Shown piece by piece: positions 6,953 through 11,907 of a stretch of 64,000 nt of DNA (positions are counted from its first letter, which is position 1; every line of letters starts with the position of its first letter). A model generated the notes under the pieces. The model did not search any database and was not told the DNA's origin. It worked only from the letters and a program-made list of their open reading frames with translations. Source of the stretch: a virus; IMG/VR virus record IMGVR_UViG_3300044712_000557, positions 29,163 to 93,162 of that record; one strand, 5' to 3'. Both the position numbers and the translations under genes were made by a program.

Positions 6953-7125
6953 AATACTGCCAGCGGTGATGCTGGTTGTGGGGATGCCGGCTATCCCACG
7001 GCGACTTCTTTGCGTGAGTGGAGCAATAGTAGTCGCAGATTAGTCCGGCCAGCGTGAAACGCAAGGTCACTCCTTAGTGACAGGGGGATCCGGCAATGCC
7101 TGAGGCATCCAGTACTCCCCCATTT
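6953..7125 (+). other. spacer with hairpins
   Basis: GGGGGA...CTCCCCC closes an inner ATGCC-TGA-GGCAT hairpin at about 7083-7121, just before tRNA-Glu. No gene is seen; it may be a processing signal. Confidence 0.3.
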
Positions 7126-7202
7126 GGCCTCGTCTTCTAACTGGTCGAGGATACTGCCCTCTCAAGGCGGCGATACCGGTTCGATCCCGGTCGAGGCTAC
7201 CA
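7126..7202 (+). tRNA. tRNA-Glu (CTC)
   Basis: GGCCTCG pairs with CGAGGCT (G1-T72). CTGCC-CTCTCAA-GGCGG gives CTC. The T arm is ACCGG-TTCGATC-CCGGT; CCA is encoded. Confidence 0.85.
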
Positions 7203-7217
7203 TCCGATAGGAGACGA

Positions 7218-7568
7218 ATGTCGTACGATCATAAGTTGTACATGAGAGAGTGGTACAAGAAGAACAAGAAGAAGCACGTTGGGTACGTTTCTTCTTCCAA
7301 GTCTTCTGTATGCCTCTACATCGACAACGCAAAGAGGTGCCCATGTTCCGACTGCGGGAAGACTTACCCCACTTATGTGATGCAGTTTGATCACGTCCGT
7401 GGTCGTAAGTTGGTAGCTCTCTCAAGAGCTGCCCAAAGCGGGCTTGGGATGCAAAGAGTCAAAGACGAGATAGCAAAATGCGAGGTTGTGTGCGCGAATT
7501 GCCACGCCGAGCGAACTCATCAAAGGTTGTTGTTGCGGGGTAGGGCAGTCCCTACACAAGTCTCATAA
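7218..7568 (+). CDS. small HNH endonuclease inside tRNA array
   Basis: The 116-residue protein follows a GGAG ribosome site 6-9 bases before ATG 7218. It has a basic N-terminus, a CSDCG zinc half-site, YVMQFDHVRGRK (the His-containing core of the motif) and a closing CANCHAERTHQR. This C-x-x-C...DHVRG...C-x-x-CH layout is typical of small phage HNH nucleases, which nick or cut DNA with one metal ion. It shares the PTYVM-x-FDHVRG core with the second HNH gene at 7930, so the two are related insertions between tRNAs, possibly homing-type. Confidence 0.85.
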   Translation: MSYDHKLYMREWYKKNKKKHVGYVSSSKSSVCLYIDNAKRCPCSDCGKTYPTYVMQFDHVRGRKLVALSRAAQSGLGMQRVKDEIAKCEVVCANCHAERTHQRLLLRGRAVPTQVS

Positions 7569-7607
7569 ACTTGATGGCGAGCGTGCAACTCGCTCCTCCG
7601 CTCCCAT

Positions 7608-7682
7608 GGTTCTCTAGTGAAATGGCCATCACGACAGGCTTACACCCTGTTATTCAGAGTTCGAATCTCTGGGGAACCACCA
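7608..7682 (+). tRNA. tRNA-Val (TAC)
   Basis: GGTTCTC pairs with GGGAACC. ACAGG-CTTACAC-CCTGT gives TAC. T loop TTCGAAT; A73 and CCA are encoded. Confidence 0.9.
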
Positions 7683-7683
7683 T

Positions 7684-7757
7684 GGCAGTCCAAGATGGAG
7701 TTTCAGGCGCGCTCATAACGCGTATCTGGGCAGGTTCGAATCCTGCGGCTGCCACCA
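7684..7757 (+). tRNA. tRNA-Met (CAT), elongator or Ile2
   Basis: GGCAGTC pairs with GGCTGCC. GCGCG-CTCATAA-CGCGT gives CAT. The 1-72 pair is G-C, so it is not an initiator. It could be Met, or an Ile tRNA modified to read AUA. A73 and CCA are encoded. Confidence 0.87.
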
Positions 7758-7768
7758 TCTACGGTTAG

Positions 7769-7840
7769 AAGTAGGCCCACTCAAATGAGAGCGACCCAGC
7801 GGAATTGCTAACCGCTCATCGGTTGCGTGTGGGTCTACTT
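7769..7840 (+). other. tRNA-like hairpin with GCT loop and no T arm
   Basis: AAGTAGGCCCAC pairs with GTGGGTCTACTT over 12 bp (one G-T). Inside is an AGCGG/CCGCT stem with a loop containing TTGCTAA, which matches a Ser (GCT) anticodon loop. There is no T loop and no CCA. Flanking CTACGG (7759-7764) and CCGTAG (7845-7850) extend the stem into the start of tRNA-His. It is either a decayed tRNA-Ser or a distinct structured RNA. Confidence 0.5.
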
Positions 7841-7916
7841 GTGGCCGTAGTGTTAACGGTAAGCACGGGGAGTTGTGGCCTCCCTAGTCGCAGTTCAAAT
7901 CTGCGCGGTCACCCCA
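7841..7916 (+). tRNA. tRNA-His (GTG)
   Basis: GTGGCCG pairs with CGGTCAC. GGGAG-TTGTGGC-CTCCC gives GTG. T arm CGCAG-TTCAAAT-CTGCG. C73 and CCA are encoded. The base before position 1 is T, so the usual G-1 is not encoded there. Confidence 0.88.
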
Positions 7917-7929
7917 ATTGAGGAGAGAG

Positions 7930-8217
7930 ATGCCAAGCAGGGGAGCGAAGCGTACTGGGCAGTTCAAGGCGAGGTATAAGCTACGCTACGAATTGATCAA
8001 CAGGCTAAAGGACAAGCCATGCGCTGAGTGTGGAAGTACGTTCCCGACATACGTGATGGAGTTTGATCATGTACGTGGCGAGAAGAAGTGCAACGTGCCA
8101 AAGTTGTGGCATTGCAGCGAGGCGGTCTTTCTAGAGGAAGTATCGAAGTGCGACGTGGTGTGTTCCAATTGCCACAAGATTCGCACGAGGACAAGAGTTC
8201 ACGGGGATGTAGGGTAG
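7930..8217 (+). CDS. small HNH endonuclease overlapping tRNA-Pro
   Basis: The start ATG 7930 follows GAGGAGAG. The 95-residue protein has CAECG, YVMEFDHVRGEKK and CSNCHKIRTRTR, the same HNH layout as the gene at 7218. Its last four codons and stop lie inside the 5' acceptor strand of tRNA-Pro (8203), a 15-base overlap. So the reading frame ends inside a functional RNA, which would fit an element whose border is set by the tRNA. Confidence 0.85.
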   Translation: MPSRGAKRTGQFKARYKLRYELINRLKDKPCAECGSTFPTYVMEFDHVRGEKKCNVPKLWHCSEAVFLEEVSKCDVVCSNCHKIRTRTRVHGDVG

Positions 8218-8278
8218 TGGATTGCCCGCGTGGTTTGGGACCACGAAAGCGCAGGTTCGAGTCCTGTCATCCCCACCA
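8203..8278 (+). tRNA. tRNA-Pro (TGG)
   Basis: GGGGATG pairs with CATCCCC. CGTGG-TTTGGGA-CCACG gives TGG. T arm GCAGG-TTCGAGT-CCTGT; A73 and CCA are encoded. Its first 15 bases also encode the end of the upstream HNH protein. Confidence 0.9.
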
Positions 8279-8344
8279 TTCGGGCGAGTAGCTGCGCCCT
8301 GCGAAGATTGACGCAGAACCTACGACGTAGGGGCTACACAGAAC

Positions 8345-8423
8345 GGGGATATAGAGAAGCCTGCATTTTCTCACTCGCTTCGGAGGCGAACAAGCGCTGG
8401 TTGAAATCCAGCTATCCCCACCA
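8345..8423 (+). tRNA. tRNA-Pro (CGG)
   Basis: GGGGATA pairs with TATCCCC. The loop TTCGGAG gives CGG on a TCGC/GCGA stem. The T loop is TTGAAAT. A73 and CCA are encoded. Confidence 0.82.
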
Positions 8424-8650
8424 TCTCATGAGGCGGCTCGCCCAAGGAGCCGTACGCCCGATGCGAGTGAGCAGAAGGCTGAAGGTGCGACGGCATCGCT
8501 TGGGCACAGAATGTAGCGCGGGCAGTAAGCTAGACCATGGGGACGCTAAGCGCCCCTGGGTCAAGTGCTCCTCAATCCTTCCTGGCCTACGTGCTCACAC
8601 ACGTAGTGGATCGGAGCCTGGGCTGCCCCCACTTGAATTCATAGACTTAT
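8424..8650 (+). other. highly structured spacer, possible ncRNA
   Basis: Several stems are visible: GGCTC/GAGCC near 8434-8451, a GGGGaCGC-TAA-GCGCCCC hairpin near 8539-8557, CTACGTG-CTCACA-CACGTAG near 8587-8606, and GGGCAG/CTGCCC closing the whole of about 8519-8628. No T loop, CCA or credible open frame is present. It is a candidate structured RNA, or two decayed tRNAs. Confidence 0.4.
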
Positions 8651-8726
8651 TGGGGCTTAGCATAATGGCAGTGCGGTAGGCTCTGACCCTACGCCAATAG
8701 AGGTTCGACTCCTCTAGCCCCAGCCA
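8651..8726 (+). tRNA. tRNA-Gln (CTG)
   Basis: TGGGGCT pairs with AGCCCCA. GTAGG-CTCTGAC-CCTAC gives CTG. T arm AGAGG-TTCGACT-CCTCT; G73 and CCA are encoded. Confidence 0.92.
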
Positions 8727-8734
8727 ACTTCCGT

Positions 8735-8811
8735 TCCTCAGTGGTGTAACTGGTAAGACCCCCGACTGTTAATCGGTGAGATTGTAGGTTCGAATCCTAC
8801 CTGAGGAGCCA
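8735..8811 (+). tRNA. tRNA-Asn (GTT)
   Basis: TCCTCAG pairs with CTGAGGA. CCGA-CTGTTAA-TCGG gives GTT. T arm GTAGG-TTCGAAT-CCTAC; G73 and CCA are encoded. Confidence 0.92.
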
Positions 8812-8812
8812 T

Positions 8813-8887
8813 CCCTCGCAAGTGTTACGGCAGCATAGCGGGCTTTTAACCCGACAGGTCAGAGTTCGAATCTCTGGCGAGGGACCA
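8813..8887 (+). tRNA. tRNA-Lys (TTT)
   Basis: CCCTCGC pairs with GCGAGGG. CGGG-CTTTTAA-CCCG gives TTT. A73 and CCA are encoded. It closely resembles the Lys (CTT) copy at 5854, so one likely arose by duplication. Confidence 0.92.
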
Positions 8888-8894
8888 TTTCTAC

Positions 8895-8968
8895 GGGCTC
8901 TTAGTGAAACAGCATAACGCCTGCCTGATTAGCGGGAGTTCGCGGTGCGAATCCGTGAGAGCCTACCA
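8895..8968 (+). tRNA. tRNA-Ile (GAT)
   Basis: GGGCTCT pairs with AGAGCCT. CCTGC-CTGATTA-GCGGG gives GAT. T loop TGCGAAT. A73 and CCA are encoded. Confidence 0.85.
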
Positions 8969-8974
8969 CTTCGT

Positions 8975-9050
8975 GCCGGTAAGGTGTCGAAGGAGACGCG
9001 CTCGCCTCGTAAGCGAGAGATGGCGGGTTCGATCCCCGTAACCGGCTCCA
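8975..9050 (+). tRNA. tRNA-Thr (CGT)
   Basis: GCCGGTA pairs with AACCGGC apart from an A-A mismatch at the last pair. CTCGC-CTCGTAA-GCGAG gives CGT. T arm GCGGG-TTCGATC-CCCGT; T73 and CCA are encoded. Confidence 0.85.
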
Positions 9051-9054
9051 TCTC

Positions 9055-9206
9055 GGTGAGGGGCTGTGTTCGGCGTCTCGACAGTAAGAGACATGTGGTG
9101 CGGACACACCTGAGTTGCCCAGAGCGGATAAACACCGCCATGTATGGTAGCTTGGCACAGCGTAAAACGAAGGCGTCACTGCACGCCAACCTCACCTTTT
9201 CTTTTT
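9055..9206 (+). ncRNA. candidate structured RNA ending in a T-rich tract
   Basis: GGTGAGG (9055-9061) pairs with CCTCACC (9190-9196), and TTTTCTTTTT follows directly. Inside are a GTCTC/GAGAC hairpin (9075-9092) and a GGTG/CACC hairpin (9097-9110). No open frame or tRNA features. The closed multi-hairpin form with a T tract suggests a small RNA, or a terminator within the array. Confidence 0.4.
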
Positions 9207-9238
9207 CGAGTCACGATCCGCAGACTCAAAGACCTTAA

Positions 9239-9314
9239 GCCGACTTAGCAATGACAGTTCATGCGCCCGCCTGAAGAGCGGGATATGTTGGGGCGGCACC
9301 AACAGTCGGCACCA
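9239..9314 (+). tRNA. tRNA-Phe (GAA) with atypical D and T loops
   Basis: GCCGACT pairs with AGTCGGC and CCCGC-CTGAAGA-GCGGG gives GAA; A73 and CCA are encoded. The T stem GTTGG/CCAAC holds the loop GGCGGCA instead of TTCRANY. The D loop ATGACAGTTCA lacks the usual GG but contains TTC. All stems are perfect, so simple decay is unlikely. Confidence 0.8.
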
Positions 9315-9320
9315 TTCTAC

Positions 9321-9397
9321 GGGCCTTGGCCCAGCATATTCTGGGATGATCGATCTCAACGCAGATACCTCTCGGTGACAATTCTGCGGGTCCACCA
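9321..9397 (+). pseudogene. tRNA-like sequence with CCA, anticodon arm not resolved
   Basis: The 77 bases end in CCA and have a GGGCC/GGTCC acceptor-type stem, a CCCAG-CATATT-CTGGG arm and a CGCAGA/TCTGCG arm with a 17-base loop. I cannot place an anticodon arm or a T loop. It is probably a rearranged tRNA. Confidence 0.4.
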
Positions 9398-9676
9398 GTT
9401 CGCCATGTGGGATCGCGAAAGGGTGGCGGAAAACCCGGAACCGCCAGCAAGAGTAACCTTAGGCGCGTGAAAGCTTCATGCTCGATATGGATGGCTGGGG
9501 CCAATGATAGGTTGCGACGACGGCTTACTTCTAGTGCCCCACATGGCACATCTCTATGGGACAGAAGACTCGCTGTTGTGTTCGTAAGCGTCAAGGATGG
9601 TACCGTCCTGAGCTACTACGGCACGATGGAGATCAGAAGACATCGTGGGGTAGGACCACACTGTCCCTCAATTCTT
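9398..9676 (+). other. spacer with H-type pseudoknot, no gene seen
   Basis: Bases 9421-9445 read GGGT-GGCGG-AAA-ACCC-GGAA-CCGCC, in which GGGT pairs with ACCC and GGCGG with CCGCC, an H-type pseudoknot. A GTGCC/GGCAC hairpin lies near 9534-9549. The rest shows no tRNA or credible frame. Confidence 0.4.
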
Positions 9677-9747
9677 GCCGGTCGAGCTAGGCTCAGAGCG
9701 GTCCTGTAAACCGCCCTTGCTCGGTGCGATACCGAGGACCGGCTCCA
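9677..9747 (+). tRNA. tRNA-Thr (TGT) with minimal D arm
   Basis: GCCGGTC pairs with GACCGGC. GCGGT-CCTGTAA-ACCGC gives TGT with C at 33. The D arm is reduced to GAGC-TAG-GCTC, a three-base loop. The T arm is CTCGG-TGCGATA-CCGAG. T73 and CCA are encoded. Total length is only 71. Stems are intact, so it may be functional. Confidence 0.65.
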
Positions 9748-9751
9748 CTTC

Positions 9752-9826
9752 GGGGTCATACGCCAACGGCTAAGCGGACTGCCTTTCAAGCAGTTGATGA
9801 GGGTTCAATTCCCTCTGACCCTACCA
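9752..9826 (+). tRNA. tRNA-Glu (TTC)
   Basis: GGGGTCA pairs with TGACCCT. ACTGC-CTTTCAA-GCAGT gives TTC. T arm GAGGG-TTCAATT-CCCTC; A73 and CCA are encoded. Confidence 0.9.
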
Positions 9827-9831
9827 TCTAT

Positions 9832-9902
9832 GCCGGGAAGAGCAACGCTGGACGGCACGGCTACCGCAATGGTCGGCTGCATAGGATCCAGCCCCGGCAC
9901 CA
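9832..9902 (+). pseudogene. tRNA-like sequence with CCA, interior degenerate
   Basis: GCCGGGA can pair with CCCCGGC and CCA follows, and a GGCTG/CAGCC arm is near the 3' end. The T loop motif and a clean anticodon arm are absent. Confidence 0.4.
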
Positions 9903-9907
9903 TCTGT

Positions 9908-9984
9908 CCTCCCGTAGCCCTAAGGATAGGGCACCAGCCCCCGAAGCTGGAGCTTAGTGGGTTCGATTCCCACCGGGAGTACCA
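9908..9984 (+). tRNA. tRNA-Arg (CCG), C33
   Basis: CCTCCCG pairs with CGGGAGT apart from the first pair. CCAGC-CCCCGAA-GCTGG gives CCG with C rather than T at 33. T arm GTGGG-TTCGATT-CCCAC; A73 and CCA are encoded. Confidence 0.8.
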
Positions 9985-9999
9985 TCCAAAGGAGTCGCA

Positions 10000-10035
10000 A
10001 TGAGCAACGGAGGAACGTCATGCTTATGTAGCTAA
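10000..10035 (+). CDS. 11-residue leader-like peptide
   Basis: ATG 10000 follows AAAGGAG. The peptide is MSNGGTSCLCS and stops at TAA 10033-10035, inside the loop of a GTAGC/GCTAC hairpin (10028-10044) whose loop holds the ribosome site of the next gene. Translation of the leader could therefore open that site. This is inferred from geometry only. Confidence 0.4.
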   Translation: MSNGGTSCLCS

Positions 10036-10040
10036 GGAGG
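10034..10040 (+). promoter_or_regulatory. ribosome binding site in hairpin loop
   Basis: AAGGAGG, a near-perfect site, begins in the loop of the hairpin GTAGC-TAAGGAG-GCTAC, its last G being the first base of the 3' strand. It lies 10 bases before ATG 10051. Confidence 0.5.
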
Positions 10041-10050
10041 CTACCCAAGC

Positions 10051-10221
10051 ATGGCTGCTTCGAACGATCGTTCCGCGAAGGACAAGCAGATGGCTGCGCG
10101 TCTGAAGGCTGAAGGTGATGACCGGCACATCGGCCGCTGCTGCATCTGCTACCGTATCATCTCCAACGGCGCTGCGTGCGAGAACCACTACGGTGCTCAC
10201 GCGCGTGGTGCTAGCGACTAA
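10051..10221 (+). CDS. 56-residue zinc-finger-like protein
   Basis: A strong AAGGAGG precedes ATG 10051. The protein is basic at the N-terminus (AASNDRSAKDKQMAARLK) and then has CCICYRIISNGAACENHYGAH. The C-x-x-C...C-x-x-H pattern should bind one zinc. Codons are notably GC-rich compared with its tRNA surroundings. It resembles small phage proteins of unknown role; nucleic-acid binding is likely. It is flanked by Arg tRNA genes. Confidence 0.75.
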   Translation: MAASNDRSAKDKQMAARLKAEGDDRHIGRCCICYRIISNGAACENHYGAHARGASD

Positions 10222-10235
10222 GCAGTATAGCTGCG

Positions 10236-10273
10236 GGCGACAGCTAAGTGGGGCTCATGCCGCCACATCGCCC
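10236..10273 (+). other. stable hairpin before Arg tRNA pair
   Basis: GGGCGA pairs with TCGCCC around an inner GTGG/CCAC stem and a GGC-TCAT-GCC tip. No T tract follows. It is probably a processing or termination structure after the zinc protein gene. Confidence 0.35.
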
Positions 10274-10277
10274 TCAT

Positions 10278-10354
10278 GGCCCATTCGTTCAACTGGATGA
10301 GGATACCGGGCTACGAACCCGGAGATTGCAGTTCGAATCTGCAGTGGGCCACCA
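10278..10354 (+). tRNA. tRNA-Arg (ACG)
   Basis: GGCCCAT pairs with GTGGGCC. CCGGG-CTACGAA-CCCGG gives ACG, usually edited to inosine. T arm TGCAG-TTCGAAT-CTGCA; A73 and CCA are encoded. Confidence 0.92.
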
Positions 10355-10358
10355 TCTT

Positions 10359-10433
10359 GGCGCTATAGCTCAACGGACAGAGCGCGAGTTTCCTAAACTC
10401 AAGGTCCGAGTTCGACTCTCGGTAGCGCCTCCA
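10359..10433 (+). tRNA. tRNA-Arg (CCT)
   Basis: GGCGCTA pairs with TAGCGCC. GAGT-TTCCTAA-ACTC gives CCT. T arm CCGAG-TTCGACT-CTCGG; T73 and CCA are encoded. Confidence 0.9.
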
Positions 10434-10445
10434 ACCTAGGAGCAT

Positions 10446-10631
10446 ATGGAACACCCAAGTGGATTCCCAATGAGTTCTTCGTTCTCCGTTGCTGTCAGAG
10501 TGCAAGATGACAATGGAGTCACCATCAAGCAAGAGCAGTTCTCGCTGACTGGCTACTTCAAGGACTCCTCCGAGATGTTAGCTAAAGCAGTCGAGTGGAC
10601 GGACAAACAGAAGAGAGAAGCTAGAGAGTAA
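10446..10631 (+). CDS. 61-residue protein, unknown function
   Basis: ATG 10446 follows AGGAG. The protein looks like a small beta-type domain (FSVAVRVQDDNG, SLTGYFKD) followed by a helix (SSEMLAKAVEWTDKQKREARE). An internal ATG at 10470 is a possible later start. Its TAA overlaps the ATG of the next gene (TAATG), which indicates coupling. Confidence 0.65.
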   Translation: MEHPSGFPMSSSFSVAVRVQDDNGVTIKQEQFSLTGYFKDSSEMLAKAVEWTDKQKREARE

Positions 10632-11176
10632 TGGACTCAGAGACAAAGGCCGGGTTGAGCGTGATCCTTGGAACCTTCCTCGCAGTCATCCTGCTGTCGT
10701 GGGTGGTCCAGGGAAACGACTGCTGGATGTTCAAGATCTTCGCACCGAAGTACGAGCAGCAGGAGATTCTTCTAAAGGAGGCAGCCGCCCAGACCGGGAT
10801 GCCTGCTATTGCAAACTTCCGAGAGCGCAAGCTTCTCAAGGACATCATCGAGCTTCGTGACCAGAACGGGCTCGTGACCTATACGTACGTTTGGAACGAG
10901 TTCAATGGAAAGATGGTATTCTTCTGCGATAGCATCGGGTATGGAATCCCGTACGCTACGCAGTACACTTCCCCGGAGAAGATGGTCGGATACAACAGTG
11001 CGCCGGCCGTGGTTCCCCAGGCAGATCCCAACGGGCTCTTCTCCCCGGCATCAGCCGAGGGCACCTGGGTCATGTGTAAGAACCCCAACGGAAAGGAAGT
11101 GCGCCCTGTTTACGTAGAACCGCGCATCATCGTCTCCCCGTTCCCACTGACGAAACAGCCAGCGGAGCAGAACTAG
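10631..11176 (+). CDS. membrane-anchored protein, unknown function
   Basis: The 181-residue protein has one N-terminal membrane helix (about residues 8-27, GLSVILGTFLAVILLSWVVQ) and a soluble domain of about 150 residues. The latter contains LVTYTYVWNEFNGKM, IGYGIPYATQYTSPEK and a late WVMCKNPNGKE. The topology and segments recall a hypothetical protein common in phages of enteric hosts, but I assign no function. It starts within the stop of the upstream gene. Confidence 0.7.
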   Translation: MDSETKAGLSVILGTFLAVILLSWVVQGNDCWMFKIFAPKYEQQEILLKEAAAQTGMPAIANFRERKLLKDIIELRDQNGLVTYTYVWNEFNGKMVFFCDSIGYGIPYATQYTSPEKMVGYNSAPAVVPQADPNGLFSPASAEGTWVMCKNPNGKEVRPVYVEPRIIVSPFPLTKQPAEQN

Positions 11177-11197
11177 AATCAACAGGGTCTGTTGATT
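11177..11197 (+). terminator. hairpin after membrane-protein gene
   Basis: AATCAACA-GGGTC-TGTTGATT is a perfect 8-bp stem starting directly after the stop. No T run follows, so termination would be weak or factor-dependent; a processing role is also possible. Confidence 0.4.
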
Positions 11198-11260
11198 CAC
11201 AGCGAGTGTCGAGAAATCAACCGGTCGTGCGCTGTGACCGTACTCGCGACAGCGCGCCAT

Positions 11261-11338
11261 GGCCCCTTGGTGTAACCCGGACAAGCATACTTGGCTTCTA
11301 ACCTTGAGGCGACAGTTCGAATCTGTCAGGGGCCTCCA
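11261..11338 (+). tRNA. tRNA-Arg (TCT)
   Basis: GGCCCCT pairs with AGGGGCC. The loop CTTCTAA gives TCT, but the anticodon stem CTTGG/CCTTG has two T-T mismatches. T arm GACAG-TTCGAAT-CTGTC; T73 and CCA are encoded. Confidence 0.75.
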
Positions 11339-11344
11339 TCTTTC

Positions 11345-11438
11345 AGTGGCGTAGTGTATGGCAGCACGGGGGGACTTATAAACCCTATAGCGCCAGATTA
11401 GCGCACCGGATTGGGTTCGATTCCCAACGCCACTACCA
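11345..11438 (+). tRNA. tRNA with anticodon TAT (Ile) and a long variable arm
   Basis: AGTGGCG pairs with CGCCACT. GGGGA-CTTATAA-ACCCT gives TAT with one A-A mismatch. A variable arm with GCGC-CAGATTA-GCGC makes it class II, which is not expected for Ile. T arm TTGGG-TTCGATT-CCCAA; A73 and CCA are encoded. It may derive from a Leu, Ser or Tyr tRNA by anticodon change. Confidence 0.7.
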
Positions 11439-11439
11439 T

Positions 11440-11530
11440 GGAAGGGATGATCGAGTTGGCAGATCACCTACCTGCTAAGTAGGACAGCCCTCATAAGGCT
11501 GCGAGAGTTCGATTCTCTCCCCTTCCGCCA
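11440..11530 (+). tRNA. tRNA-Ser (GCT), class II
   Basis: GGAAGGG pairs with CCCTTCC. CCTAC-CTGCTAA-GTAGG gives GCT. The variable arm AGCC/GGCT is present. T arm GAGAG-TTCGATT-CTCTC; G73 and CCA are encoded, as expected for serine. Confidence 0.92.
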
Positions 11531-11543
11531 CCTTAGTGAGACT

Positions 11544-11906
11544 ATGGAAAAACCAAGGCGTCTTCTGTTTTCGGTCACGGCGAAGGACTTAGATATCCAG
11601 ACCTTCTGTACGGGTGGCAATGGAGGCCAGCACAGGAACGCCAAGCAGAATGGCGTACGACTCATCCATCGGGCCTCAGGAGCCCGCGCAGAGCATCGGG
11701 ACGGACGGGACCAGGGGAAGAACCGCAGGGAGGCCTTCCTGAAGCTCCTAGAGACTCCAGAGTGGAAGGCGTGGTCGAAGATGGAAGTCTCCAGAAGGCT
11801 AGGACTGATCACTGCGGCTGAGAATGCTGTAGAGGAAGCCATGGCAGCTCCCAACCTACGTATCGAGGTTAAGGGAGACGACGGCACATGGCACGAGATT
11901 GAATAA
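11544..11906 (+). CDS. GGQ-domain release-factor-like protein
   Basis: The 120-residue protein carries the peptidyl-tRNA hydrolysis motif GGQ at residues 27-29 (CTGGNGGQHRN), followed by the usual RF domain 3 pattern (GVRLIHRASGARAEHRD, then KNRREAFLKLL). It lacks the codon-recognition domain of RF1/RF2, so it is shorter than a release factor and nearer to the rescue factor ArfB. It should act in the ribosomal peptidyl-transferase centre and free stalled chains. ATG 11544 lies 13 bases after tRNA-Ser, and the stop is one base before the next tRNA. Confidence 0.85.
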   Translation: MEKPRRLLFSVTAKDLDIQTFCTGGNGGQHRNAKQNGVRLIHRASGARAEHRDGRDQGKNRREAFLKLLETPEWKAWSKMEVSRRLGLITAAENAVEEAMAAPNLRIEVKGDDGTWHEIE

Positions 11907-11907
11907 C

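Noticed and set aside
9321-9747. A phage tmRNA in the gap after tRNA-Phe
   Set aside because: A pseudoknot and a tRNA-like 3' end are present, but I find no tag-peptide frame and no matching 5' acceptor half.
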